A program made the position numbers and the translations under genes. The notes under the pieces were generated by a model, which ran no database searches, had not been told where the DNA came from, and saw only the letters and a program-made list of their open reading frames with translations. Positions 8,344 through 15,305 of a stretch of 36,778 nt of DNA are shown here, in pieces (within the stretch, counting starts at the first letter, position 1; each line of letters begins with the position of its first letter). Source of the stretch: JBNLBT01 sp050303435 (GTDB lineage Bacteria; Pseudomonadota; Gammaproteobacteria; Xanthomonadales; Marinicellaceae); the NCBI GenBank assembly GCA_050303435.1, contig JBNLBT010000024.1, positions 1 to 36,778 on the forward strand. The letters are read 5' to 3'.

Positions 8344-9714
8344 TTATTTCTTCTTCATCGCCTTGAGGATTTGCTCGCGCGCTTCCAGCAAAATTGAGTT
8401 TCGATCCAGCGAGTCAAGGATTTCACGCGCCACTTTTTTCGGTCCGCGTTCGCCCCAGGACTGCCCGCGGATGAAGTATTCCTCGGCGATTTTGCCGACC
8501 AGGTAGGTGGCGTAATAAGCCAGAGAGGCTTGTGCGGTGGCGGTCAAGGTGGTGGACAGGCCGGCGCTGACGGTTTTCAACGCCGAGGAGAGCAGATTCA
8601 CGCCCCACACCGCGCCCATCAGGGCGGCCAACTGGGTCATGATGGTGACTGCCAGCCCGGTGGCCTGAGAACGACCCAGCGGCAAGCCATACAAAGAGGA
8701 CAACTTGCGAATCATCGCCACATCAATGCCGGCGGCCAGCAACAGATCGGTGACCGGGATCGGATTGAAGGCCACGCCCAGGCCTTTGGCGATGGCGTAG
8801 CTGCGCACGATTTTGTTGGCCGCGCCGCGGCGAATTTCGGTGATTTTGCGCGCCATCGACTCGGACACTTCGCCGGCAAACAGGCTGGCGTTCAGTGCGG
8901 TCAGTGTTTTGCCCTCGCTTTCCAGCACGTCCCAGATCGCCTGTTTCAGATCGGCCACATCTTTGTTCGGGGTGCGCTGCTCCACCTGTTCACGCCCGTC
9001 GGCGTCCAGGCGGATGATTTTTTGCGGATTGGGGTCGGCGCTGCAGGCCACGATGTGTTGCGGGCGGATCAGCCCGCTGGTTTTTGCCGCGATCGATTCG
9101 AGCAAGGCGCGCGTTTCCTCGGCGGTGTACAGATCGGCTTTGTTGAGGGCCACCAACACCGGTTTATTGGGCCGGCACACGGCTTTGAGGTGCGCCAGTT
9201 CGGTCTGGCCGATGTCGCCGTCCAGCACAAATAAAATGATGTCCGCGTGCGCGGCCGCCTCAACCGCCATTTCTTCGCGCAACTGCCCACCGCTTTCGTC
9301 AATCCCCGGCGTGTCAATCATCACCACCGATTGCGCGTCGTATTGTTGCCAGTCCTGTCCGGCCACGTTCTTGGTCTCGCCGTGCAGCGGGCTGACGGCA
9401 AAATGCCCGGCGTCCATCAGCGCGTTCAACAGCGAGGATTTGCCGGCGCTGACCTTGCCAAATGCAACGATGTGGATGCGGTCGTTTTCCAGCTTGTCGA
9501 TCAGCGCCTGGATCTGCCGGTGCTGGTCTTTGAGCTGATCGCGCACCGCCAGGGGTATTTTGTCATCGCCCAGCAGCGCCTGCAGGCTGTCGATGGCCTG
9601 TTGTTGAGGCGTCGGCTGCGCTGCGCCGTCCGACGCTTCAGTGTGTGGACTTTTGGCGTCGGACCTGAAGCGCAATTTTCGCCAGATCTTTTGCCAGGTC
9701 TTTTGGATGTCCAA
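8344..9714 (-). CDS. DUF697-type GTPase, second of a pair
   Basis: The 456-residue protein is a TRAFAC-class GTPase. It has a P-loop GKVSAGKS at 86-93, a switch II/G3 motif DTPG at 134-137, the guanine-specificity motif NKAD at 191-194 and a G5-like ACSAD near 223. The C-terminal half is helical and hydrophobic (LAVTIMTQLAALMGAVWGVNLL, with ALKTVSAGLSTTL), fitting the DUF697 membrane-associated domain of YfjP-like GTPases. No ATG exists before the P-loop. The best start is TTG at 9714, preceded by GAGGA seven to eight bases upstream, so the gene overlaps the preceding GTPase gene by 77 bases. The role is unknown; ribosome or membrane-related functions are both possible. Confidence 0.82.
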   Translation of the reverse strand: MDIQKTWQKIWRKLRFRSDAKSPHTEASDGAAQPTPQQQAIDSLQALLGDDKIPLAVRDQLKDQHRQIQALIDKLENDRIHIVAFGKVSAGKSSLLNALMDAGHFAVSPLHGETKNVAGQDWQQYDAQSVVMIDTPGIDESGGQLREEMAVEAAAHADIILFVLDGDIGQTELAHLKAVCRPNKPVLVALNKADLYTAEETRALLESIAAKTSGLIRPQHIVACSADPNPQKIIRLDADGREQVEQRTPNKDVADLKQAIWDVLESEGKTLTALNASLFAGEVSESMARKITEIRRGAANKIVRSYAIAKGLGVAFNPIPVTDLLLAAGIDVAMIRKLSSLYGLPLGRSQATGLAVTIMTQLAALMGAVWGVNLLSSALKTVSAGLSTTLTATAQASLAYYATYLVGKIAEEYFIRGQSWGERGPKKVAREILDSLDRNSILLEAREQILKAMKKK

Positions 9715-11104
9715 GCAGGTTTTCCTCGAATTGCTGTTGCGTGAAAGCGCTGTCCAACTCGCCGCGGGTGGACACCGACTCCAGCACCGCTTTGCCCAGT
9801 GAGTTGAATATCATGCCGTAGGACACCGCGTGCATCAGCCCACCGGCGGCGGTGCCGAGTCCGGGAAAGGCCTTCAGTGCGTTGCCGGCCACCGCCAGCA
9901 CCAGCGAAGTGACGGTTTTCAATTTGCCGCCGGTGAGTTTAAGCACGCGGTCGACCTCTATCTGGCTGGGCTGGATGTTGTATATCGCACAGATGGCCTT
10001 GACAAACTGCGTGCCGATTGCGCCCTGGATGACCAGATCGGAGCCCGGCGCGATGGACGCCATGGCGCCGACGATGGCCTTGTGGGTATGGCTCTGAATG
10101 ACGTCTTGAGCGGCCGCGTAGTTGTGTTGTTTGCGCGCCGCGTCGAGTTTTTCCTGCGCCAGCATCAGCACGCTGGCATCGCGGTAGCGCCGCAGGCTGT
10201 CCGGGTCGTGTCCGACCACGCGTTCAATGGCGCGCACCAGCGCAGCGGTTTCCGGTGGACGGGCCACCACGTCCCGTGTCTCCCGGCCGTCGGCGTGTTG
10301 TGTGATCACAGTTTCAGCGCCGCCGGTCTGAATCGGCACCACTGGGGTGGTTTCACCGGTTTTGGCCTGGATGGCGGCGCGGATCTGGGCGATTTCATCG
10401 GCGCTGTATTGATCCTGTTTGTTGAGCGCGATCAACAGCGGTTTGTTCTGTTGTTGCAACAAACGGTACAGGTCGGTTTCGGCGCGCCGCAGATCGCCGG
10501 TGGTGACGAACACCACGACGTCCGCGCGGCGCGCTTCATCGCGCGTCAGTTCAGCCATTTCCTCGGCCGCTGCATCGGCGAGATCAAAGCCCGGCACGTC
10601 GACCAGCAGCAAATCGCCGTAGCTGTGACGGTGGATGGTCCGGGTGGTGCCGTGCAACACTTCGGTGCTGATTTTCTGTGCCGGCAGCAGGGCCTGAACC
10701 AGTGAGGATTTGCCGGTCGAGGACAGCCCCACCAGGGCGATGTGAAATTGATCCTGCGAGCGCCGCCGGTCCAGTTCTTTCAGCTCGCTTTCCGCCGCGC
10801 GCGTGTCGACCCCGCGCGCGGACTGCTCACTCAGGGCGGTGCGCAGCGACGATTCATCGATGATTTCAGTGGCCGCGACCGGGCGCTTGCTTTTGCGTCG
10901 CGTGAGTTTTAAATACAGCCAGGTCAGGGCCAGTGCGGTGAGCATCACCGCGCCGCCGTACAGCCACCACACCCACCACGGCGATTGCTGCAGGTAATAC
11001 CAGATGGCCAGCAATTTCTCGGTGATCACCAGCACCATAAACACGCCGATCAGGGCGAGCAGCACAAACAGGGCGGTGAGCACGGTGCGGGCGTCGAGTT
11101 TCAT
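9638..11104 (-). CDS. Membrane-anchored DUF697-type GTPase, first of a pair
   Basis: From the ATG at 11104 the product has 488 residues; a GTG at 11122 would add six, and neither start has a clear ribosome-binding site. Two N-terminal transmembrane helices (about 7-29 and 43-65) precede a GTPase domain with P-loop GLSSTGKS (about 126-133), DVPG (about 169-172) and NKQD (about 228-231). The C-terminal region (about 330-440: IQGAIGTQFVKAICAIYNI... LVLAVAGNALKAFPGLGTAAGG) resembles DUF697. It differs from its downstream neighbour in carrying its own membrane anchor, and the 77-base overlap implies coupled expression. It may work as a heteromeric GTPase pair with its neighbour. Confidence 0.82.
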   Translation of the reverse strand: MKLDARTVLTALFVLLALIGVFMVLVITEKLLAIWYYLQQSPWWVWWLYGGAVMLTALALTWLYLKLTRRKSKRPVAATEIIDESSLRTALSEQSARGVDTRAAESELKELDRRRSQDQFHIALVGLSSTGKSSLVQALLPAQKISTEVLHGTTRTIHRHSYGDLLLVDVPGFDLADAAAEEMAELTRDEARRADVVVFVTTGDLRRAETDLYRLLQQQNKPLLIALNKQDQYSADEIAQIRAAIQAKTGETTPVVPIQTGGAETVITQHADGRETRDVVARPPETAALVRAIERVVGHDPDSLRRYRDASVLMLAQEKLDAARKQHNYAAAQDVIQSHTHKAIVGAMASIAPGSDLVIQGAIGTQFVKAICAIYNIQPSQIEVDRVLKLTGGKLKTVTSLVLAVAGNALKAFPGLGTAAGGLMHAVSYGMIFNSLGKAVLESVSTRGELDSAFTQQQFEENLLGHPKDLAKDLAKIALQVRRQKSTH

Positions 11105-11142
11105 GGCGTCATTGTAAAACACAGCGGCCGCGCGGGCTTGGG

Positions 11143-11787
11143 TTAAAGGTCATTTTGTGTCGCCTCCAACGCGTCCAGCACGGCGCGCCAGCCTGCGTCA
11201 CTCAATTCATCGGCGTCCGGCGGCCCGCCGCGATGCAAGCCGCGTGGATGGGTGTGGCCTTTGCGTGGCACGGAGGCCAGTCGGGCGTGCAGAAAAATCA
11301 ATTGCCCCGGCCGCATGCCTTGTTCCAGCAGTTGCGTTTCGGCCCACGCATCGGCGTCTTTTTCCTGTGCCCTGCGCATTTTTTCAAAGCGCTTTTTGGG
11401 AAAGAAAAAGCCCGGCTTGCGCAACCTTTCCAGCAACTGCCGGTGGTGGTCCAGGAAGTGGTGCGCGGCTTCGTGTGCCAGCACCGCGGCCAATTGGTGG
11501 TCGTTGCGGATTTGCTGCAACAGCCCGAGCGTGAAGTACACGTGGCCATTGGCCAACACCCAGGCGTTGTCGTATTCGGCTTGCAACGCGTGGCAGCGAT
11601 TCAGACCGGGCAGTGCCAGCCGTTGGATCAGATCAAGGCAGTGCGCTTCAAACGCCGGGACTTGCAGCATCGGGTGTTGTGCCAGCAGCCACTGTTCGGT
11701 TTTATGCGCCTGTTGCATCAAATCGGTCTGCGCGAACGTGGTTTTGGCGAGAAAAGTCAGTATAATAAGACGCACGGCATGCAACAT
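11143..11787 (-). CDS. Exported M48-like zinc metalloprotease
   Basis: This 214-residue protein begins with a signal peptide (about 1-19) and contains HEAAH at 105-109, the zinc-binding and catalytic HExxH motif. It is followed by EKDADAWA at 142-149, which supplies the third metal ligand (Glu142) as in M48 (BepA/YcaL/HtpX-like) peptidases. No TPR or transmembrane domain follows, so it is a minimal periplasmic form, shorter than BepA. It lies immediately upstream of, and in the same orientation as, the two GTPase genes, 38 bases from the first, and may be cotranscribed with them. The physiological substrate is unknown; outer-membrane protein quality control would be the obvious guess. Confidence 0.82.
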   Translation of the reverse strand: MLHAVRLIILTFLAKTTFAQTDLMQQAHKTEQWLLAQHPMLQVPAFEAHCLDLIQRLALPGLNRCHALQAEYDNAWVLANGHVYFTLGLLQQIRNDHQLAAVLAHEAAHHFLDHHRQLLERLRKPGFFFPKKRFEKMRRAQEKDADAWAETQLLEQGMRPGQLIFLHARLASVPRKGHTHPRGLHRGGPPDADELSDAGWRAVLDALEATQNDL

Positions 11788-11887
11788 GGGTCCATTATAC
11801 CGTGTTTGTGACCTGGGGCACAGGCAGGGGAGGTGTGTTAGTGATATACTACACCTATATACTTAACATTCGATACAGAGAAAAATC

Positions 11888-12424
11888 ATGGTAAAGACAA
11901 TTTCAGTGAACATTGATGAACAGGTGAGAAATCATTTCCAGAAATTCATCGAGGATCATGGACACGAAATCACTGCCGAAGATCTGGGTGAAGCCAGGGA
12001 AAAAATAACCCACGCCCGATCGCAGGACAACGACAGTTTCATCGTCGAACAGCTCAACACCATGGAAATCATGTTGAAAATGCTGGGCGATTCCAAGTGG
12101 ATCATCAGCGAGGAAGAATCCCGCCTGATTCAATCCGCGGTCAAATATTTCATTGACGACGACGACGTCATTCCGGACGACATTCCCGGCATCGGCTACC
12201 TGGACGATTGCATCGTGGTGGACAACACCGCGGCCGAAATCGAAGACATGCTGGATGACTACATGCATTTTTGCCGCAGCCGGGTGGTGTACACCGGTGG
12301 CGACCCCGATTTCAGCATGGAAGATTGGGAAACCATCAAAAAACAGGAAGCCGGTTCGCGTTTGCGCAAAAGACGTTCAAGAAGAAGTCGCGGCGGCGGC
12401 AGCAAGCGCACCAGAATCTTCTAA
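11888..12424 (+). CDS. DUF1232 (YkvA)-like protein with Arg-rich tail
   Basis: The 178-residue protein has an acidic N-terminal half and a segment at about 87-109 (YFIDDDDVIPDDIPGIGYLDD) that matches the DUF1232/YkvA pattern of YF..D..DLIPDFIPG.G.LDD. Family function is unknown. The usual transmembrane helices after this motif are not evident here. The last 25 residues are strongly basic (RKRRSRRSRGGG), unlike the rest of the chain, and could bind nucleic acid or ribosomes. A weak AGAG site precedes the ATG. It stands alone between the divergently oriented protease gene and a large hairpin upstream of the atp operon. Confidence 0.72.
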   Translation: MVKTISVNIDEQVRNHFQKFIEDHGHEITAEDLGEAREKITHARSQDNDSFIVEQLNTMEIMLKMLGDSKWIISEEESRLIQSAVKYFIDDDDVIPDDIPGIGYLDDCIVVDNTAAEIEDMLDDYMHFCRSRVVYTGGDPDFSMEDWETIKKQEAGSRLRKRRSRRSRGGGSKRTRIF

Positions 12425-12450
12425 ATAGCGCGTCAAAACGTTTCAATTCA

Positions 12451-12488
12451 GTCACCCCGGACGCCGCCCAGCGGCGCGCCGGGGTGAC
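12451..12488. repeat. Nested inverted repeat (hairpin) after DUF1232-like gene
   Basis: GTCACCCCGG (12451-12460) pairs perfectly with CCGGGGTGAC (12479-12488). Inside it a second stem pairs CGCCGC (12462-12467) with GCGGCG (12471-12476) around a three-base loop. Only a weak T-rich stretch (TATTTC) follows, so it may be a terminator for the upstream gene or a REP-like intergenic repeat. It separates that gene from the atp promoter. Confidence 0.6.
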
Positions 12489-12544
12489 TATTTCTGCGGC
12501 CCGGATCGGGTCCGGCTAACGCGCCGAAAATTCATCATTAAACA

Positions 12545-12573
12545 TTGCTTTGCCTGGGCTTTGCACGTATAAT
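12545..12573 (+). promoter_or_regulatory. Sigma70 promoter of the atp operon
   Basis: TTGCTT (12545-12550) and a perfect TATAAT (12568-12573) are separated by exactly 17 bases, and no other promoter of this quality lies upstream of atpI. Transcription would begin near 12580, leaving a leader of about 65 bases before the atpI start. Confidence 0.75.
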
Positions 12574-12579
12574 GCACCC

Positions 12580-12627
12580 GCCTTTGACAAAGGCGCCTGA
12601 AAAAACCGGATTTGTGCGGTTTTTTTT
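12580..12627 (+). promoter_or_regulatory. atp leader with stacked dyads and terminator-like hairpin
   Basis: The predicted leader begins with a perfect dyad GCCTTTG-A-CAAAGGC (12580-12594) and the palindrome AGGCGCCT (12591-12598). Then comes AAAAAACCG (12600-12608) paired with CGGTTTTTT (12617-12625) and running into further T residues. The last element has the shape of a short intrinsic terminator between the promoter and atpI, which would fit attenuation or partial termination. The short G+C part (three pairs) makes it a weak terminator at best. Confidence 0.5.
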
Positions 12628-12646
12628 ATGGGAGTCGCAAACGATT

Positions 12647-13039
12647 ATGGCCTCAAACACATCCTTTCAAGACGTCAAGAAAGCGGTCTATAAAATCCCA
12701 CTCTGGCAAGCATTGATCGGTGTCGCAGTGGCCGCGGCGTACCTGCTGACCAGCGGCTCGGAAGCGGGCCTGGCGGCGGCGGTGGGCACCCTGATCAGTG
12801 TGTTGGGTTCACTGGTGTTTGCCTGGGTTGTGTTCGGGCGACCTTCGGCGCCAGTGCAGGAAAACGACCCCGGTGTGATTGGGCGCATGCTGAAAGGCGA
12901 GATTTTAAAACTGGCGGCGGTGGCGATGATGTTCATCGCGGTGTACAAATCCCACACCCTGTTGGCCCTGCCCCTGTTGATTGGATTTATTGCCACCCTG
13001 TTCTCATTCTGGGTGGCCATGTTTACAGCGTTTAGGTGA
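12647..13039 (+). CDS. atpI: ATP synthase subunit I
   Basis: The product is a 130-residue membrane protein with four hydrophobic segments (QALIGVAVAAAYLL, LAAAVGTLISVLGSLVFAWVVF, LKLAAVAMMFIAVY, LLALPLLIGFIATLFSFWVAM), as in AtpI proteins. AtpI is not a stable part of the enzyme. In studied bacteria it helps assemble the c-ring and may influence Mg2+ supply. The ATG at 12647 is chosen because the upstream in-frame part runs through the promoter and leader. A GGGAG lies 12 bases upstream. It is the first gene of the operon, seven bases before atpB. Confidence 0.88.
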   Translation: MASNTSFQDVKKAVYKIPLWQALIGVAVAAAYLLTSGSEAGLAAAVGTLISVLGSLVFAWVVFGRPSAPVQENDPGVIGRMLKGEILKLAAVAMMFIAVYKSHTLLALPLLIGFIATLFSFWVAMFTAFR

Positions 13040-13046
13040 AAAGCAT

Positions 13047-13907
13047 ATGAGCAGTTCTGAAGGCGGAATTGGCGGTTACATCAAGCACCACTTGCAAAAC
13101 AACACAGCCCAGATCATGGATGAAGGGGGGTTCTGGACCGTCAATGTGGACAGCGTGTTTTACACCCTGCTGACCGCGTTTCTGTTCATCTGGTTTTTCC
13201 GCCGCGTGGCGAAAAAAGCCACCTCAGGGGTGCCGGGCAAAACGCAAAGCCTGATCGAAATGGTGATCAAGTTCGTTGATGACCAGGTGCGAGACATTTT
13301 CCACGGCAACAGCAAAGTGGTTGCGCCGCTGGCCTTGAGTATCTTTGTCTGGGTGTTCCTGATGAATTTCATGGACCTGATTCCGGTCGATCTGCTGCCG
13401 TGGTTGGGCCATTTCGCCGGCATTGAATACATGAAAGTGGTGCCCTCAACCGATTTGAACATCACCTTCGGTCTGTCCTTCGGTGTGATGCTGTTGGTGT
13501 TCTTCTACAATTTCACGGTGAAAAAACCGACCGGCTACGCGCGTGAGCTGTTGACCCACCCGTTTGAAAGCAAGAATTTTCTGGTGCAAAGCATTCTGGC
13601 GATTCCGAACCTGTTCCTGAACATTGTTGAAACCATCGCAAAGCCGGTTTCACTCGGGCTGCGACTGTTCGGCAACATGTACGCCGGCGAATTGATCTTT
13701 ATTCTGATCGCGGTGCTGACCCTGGGCTTTCATGTCAGCGATCCGTTCACCAGCGTGGGCGGTGGCGTGCTGACCATCAGCCAGTTCATTCTGGCGCTGA
13801 TCTGGGCCTTGTTCCACATCTTGATCATCACGCTGCAGGCATTTATTTTCATGATGCTCAGCATTGTTTATTTGAACATGTCACATGAAGTGCATGAATC
13901 GCATTAA
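13047..13907 (+). CDS. atpB: F1Fo ATP synthase subunit a
   Basis: The 286-residue, multi-spanning subunit a forms the proton half-channels at the c-ring in the inner membrane. The essential arginine is in the conserved GLRLFGNMYAGELIF segment (around residue 207), and the C-terminal helix has the expected QAFIFMMLSIVYLNM pattern. Length matches proteobacterial AtpB proteins. The start at 13047 follows an AGGTG site overlapping the atpI stop. The next gene, atpE, is 36 bases downstream. Nothing unusual was seen in the key residues. Confidence 0.97.
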   Translation: MSSSEGGIGGYIKHHLQNNTAQIMDEGGFWTVNVDSVFYTLLTAFLFIWFFRRVAKKATSGVPGKTQSLIEMVIKFVDDQVRDIFHGNSKVVAPLALSIFVWVFLMNFMDLIPVDLLPWLGHFAGIEYMKVVPSTDLNITFGLSFGVMLLVFFYNFTVKKPTGYARELLTHPFESKNFLVQSILAIPNLFLNIVETIAKPVSLGLRLFGNMYAGELIFILIAVLTLGFHVSDPFTSVGGGVLTISQFILALIWALFHILIITLQAFIFMMLSIVYLNMSHEVHESH

Positions 13908-13943
13908 TCACTTTTTATATAAAAATCTAAATCGGAGAAAACG

Positions 13944-14219
13944 ATGGAAAATTTGGCTTTAATTGCAGATATCCAAGGCATGACAGCAATCGCTGTGGCA
14001 TTGATTCTGGGTTTGAGTGCGATCGGTACCGGTATCGGTCTGGGTATTTTGGGCGGTCGCCTGCTGGAAGCCACGGCCAGACAGCCTGAACTGGCGCCGA
14101 TGCTGCAAGGCAAATACTTCCTGTTGATGGGCCTGGTGGATGCGGTGGCCATGATCGGTGTGGGTATCGCGCTGTTCTTCACTTTCGCCAATCCGTTCCT
14201 GGGTGCGATCACAGGCTAA
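13944..14219 (+). CDS. atpE: F1Fo ATP synthase subunit c
   Basis: This 91-residue protein is two transmembrane helices joined by a polar loop (ARQPEL), the hairpin that builds the rotating c-ring. The first helix carries the glycine-rich GTGIGLGILGGRLLEA packing motif. The second carries the ion-carrying carboxylate, Asp66, in GLVDAVAMIG. The Asp, and the lack of a Na+-binding Gln/Glu-Ser set, point to proton coupling (inference). A GGAG site lies before the ATG. The position between atpB and atpF is canonical. Confidence 0.97.
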   Translation: MENLALIADIQGMTAIAVALILGLSAIGTGIGLGILGGRLLEATARQPELAPMLQGKYFLLMGLVDAVAMIGVGIALFFTFANPFLGAITG

Positions 14220-14250
14220 ATTTCCTTTTTAACTCAGGCGGAGTACACGA

Positions 14251-14721
14251 ATGAACATCAATGTGACACTGGTCATCCAAATGCTGGTCTTTGCGGTCGT
14301 CGTTTGGTTCACCATGAAGTACATCTGGCCGGTTATTCTGGGAGCCATTGAAGAACGCGAGAAAAAAATCGCCGACGGACTGGCTGCGGGTGACAAAGCG
14401 GAAAAAGCCTTGAACAAGGCCCAGTCCAAAGCCGAAGAGATCGTCTCTGAAGCCAAAGATCAGGCCAGTCAGATTCGCGAGCAGGCCAATCAGTTGGCCA
14501 GCAAACTCAAGGATCAGGCAAGCGCCGATGCGCTGGCGGAAAAAGAACGCCAGATGAACGCGGCCAAGGCCGAGATCGATCAGGAAGTCAACCGCGCGCG
14601 TGAACAGCTGCGCAAACAAGTGTCCATGCTGGCCGTTGCCGGCACCGAACGCCTGCTGGCCAAAGAGGTCGACGCGTCGGTGCACAACGAACTGCTGGAA
14701 GATCTGATTAAAGAGATCTGA
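14251..14721 (+). CDS. atpF: F1Fo ATP synthase subunit b
   Basis: The 156-residue subunit b has one N-terminal transmembrane helix (about 5-25) followed by a long charged, Ala/Lys/Glu-rich helix that forms the peripheral stalk dimer (KAEKALNKAQSKAEEIVSEAKDQA and onward). The length equals that of the E. coli protein. A GGAG site precedes the ATG. The stop codon is two bases from the atpH start, indicating tight translational linkage. Confidence 0.96.
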   Translation: MNINVTLVIQMLVFAVVVWFTMKYIWPVILGAIEEREKKIADGLAAGDKAEKALNKAQSKAEEIVSEAKDQASQIREQANQLASKLKDQASADALAEKERQMNAAKAEIDQEVNRAREQLRKQVSMLAVAGTERLLAKEVDASVHNELLEDLIKEI

Positions 14722-14723
14722 TC

Positions 14724-15251
14724 ATGAGTGAATTGATTACACTGGCTCGACCCTACGCCAAGGCGGCTTACGAGCACGCCAAAGACACCGGCACGGTGCA
14801 GGCCTGGTCGAATGAACTGCGTGTGGCCGGCGGCATGGCTCAAAGCGATGACGTGCAGGCCCTGTTTCATCGGCCCGACGTCGCAACCGACGCACTGGTG
14901 AATCTGGTCGCCGGCGACGGCGGCGATGCGCATTACCGCAATTTTATACGCTTGCTGGCGGACAACGACCGTTTGCCGCTGCTGGCGGAAATTGCCGGCT
15001 TGTTCGAGTTTTTCAAGGAACAGGATACGCAGCAACAGACCGTTGATGTGTATTCGGCCGTGTCTTTGTCGGACGATCACCAGAAACGCATGATTGCGGC
15101 GCTGGAAAAACGCACAGGCAAGAAAATCAGCCTGCGCACGCACCTGGATGAGTCGCTGCTGGGCGGCGCGCGCATCCATTGCGGCGATCTGGTCATCGAC
15201 GGCACCCTGAAAGGCAAGGTGGAAAGACTGAAGTCGGAACTATTTAATTAA
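14724..15251 (+). CDS. atpH: F1Fo ATP synthase subunit delta
   Basis: The 175-residue delta (OSCP) subunit caps the F1 head and ties it to the b-subunit stalk. It begins with the family's ITLARPYAKAAYEHAKD helix and ends with the conserved beta domain containing DESLLGGARIHCGDLVIDGTLKGKVERLK. Size is normal for proteobacteria. It starts two bases after atpF and lies 54 bases before atpA. Confidence 0.96.
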   Translation: MSELITLARPYAKAAYEHAKDTGTVQAWSNELRVAGGMAQSDDVQALFHRPDVATDALVNLVAGDGGDAHYRNFIRLLADNDRLPLLAEIAGLFEFFKEQDTQQQTVDVYSAVSLSDDHQKRMIAALEKRTGKKISLRTHLDESLLGGARIHCGDLVIDGTLKGKVERLKSELFN

Positions 15252-15305
15252 AAACGATATAGGCCGGATGTCCATTGGCCTTTTGAATACAGATGAGGAA
15301 TCGCA

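Noticed and set aside
8344..11104. Dynamin-like defence system from the two GTPases
   Set aside because: The motifs fit YfjP/DUF697-type GTPases; no dynamin middle or GED regions and no defence neighbours are visible.
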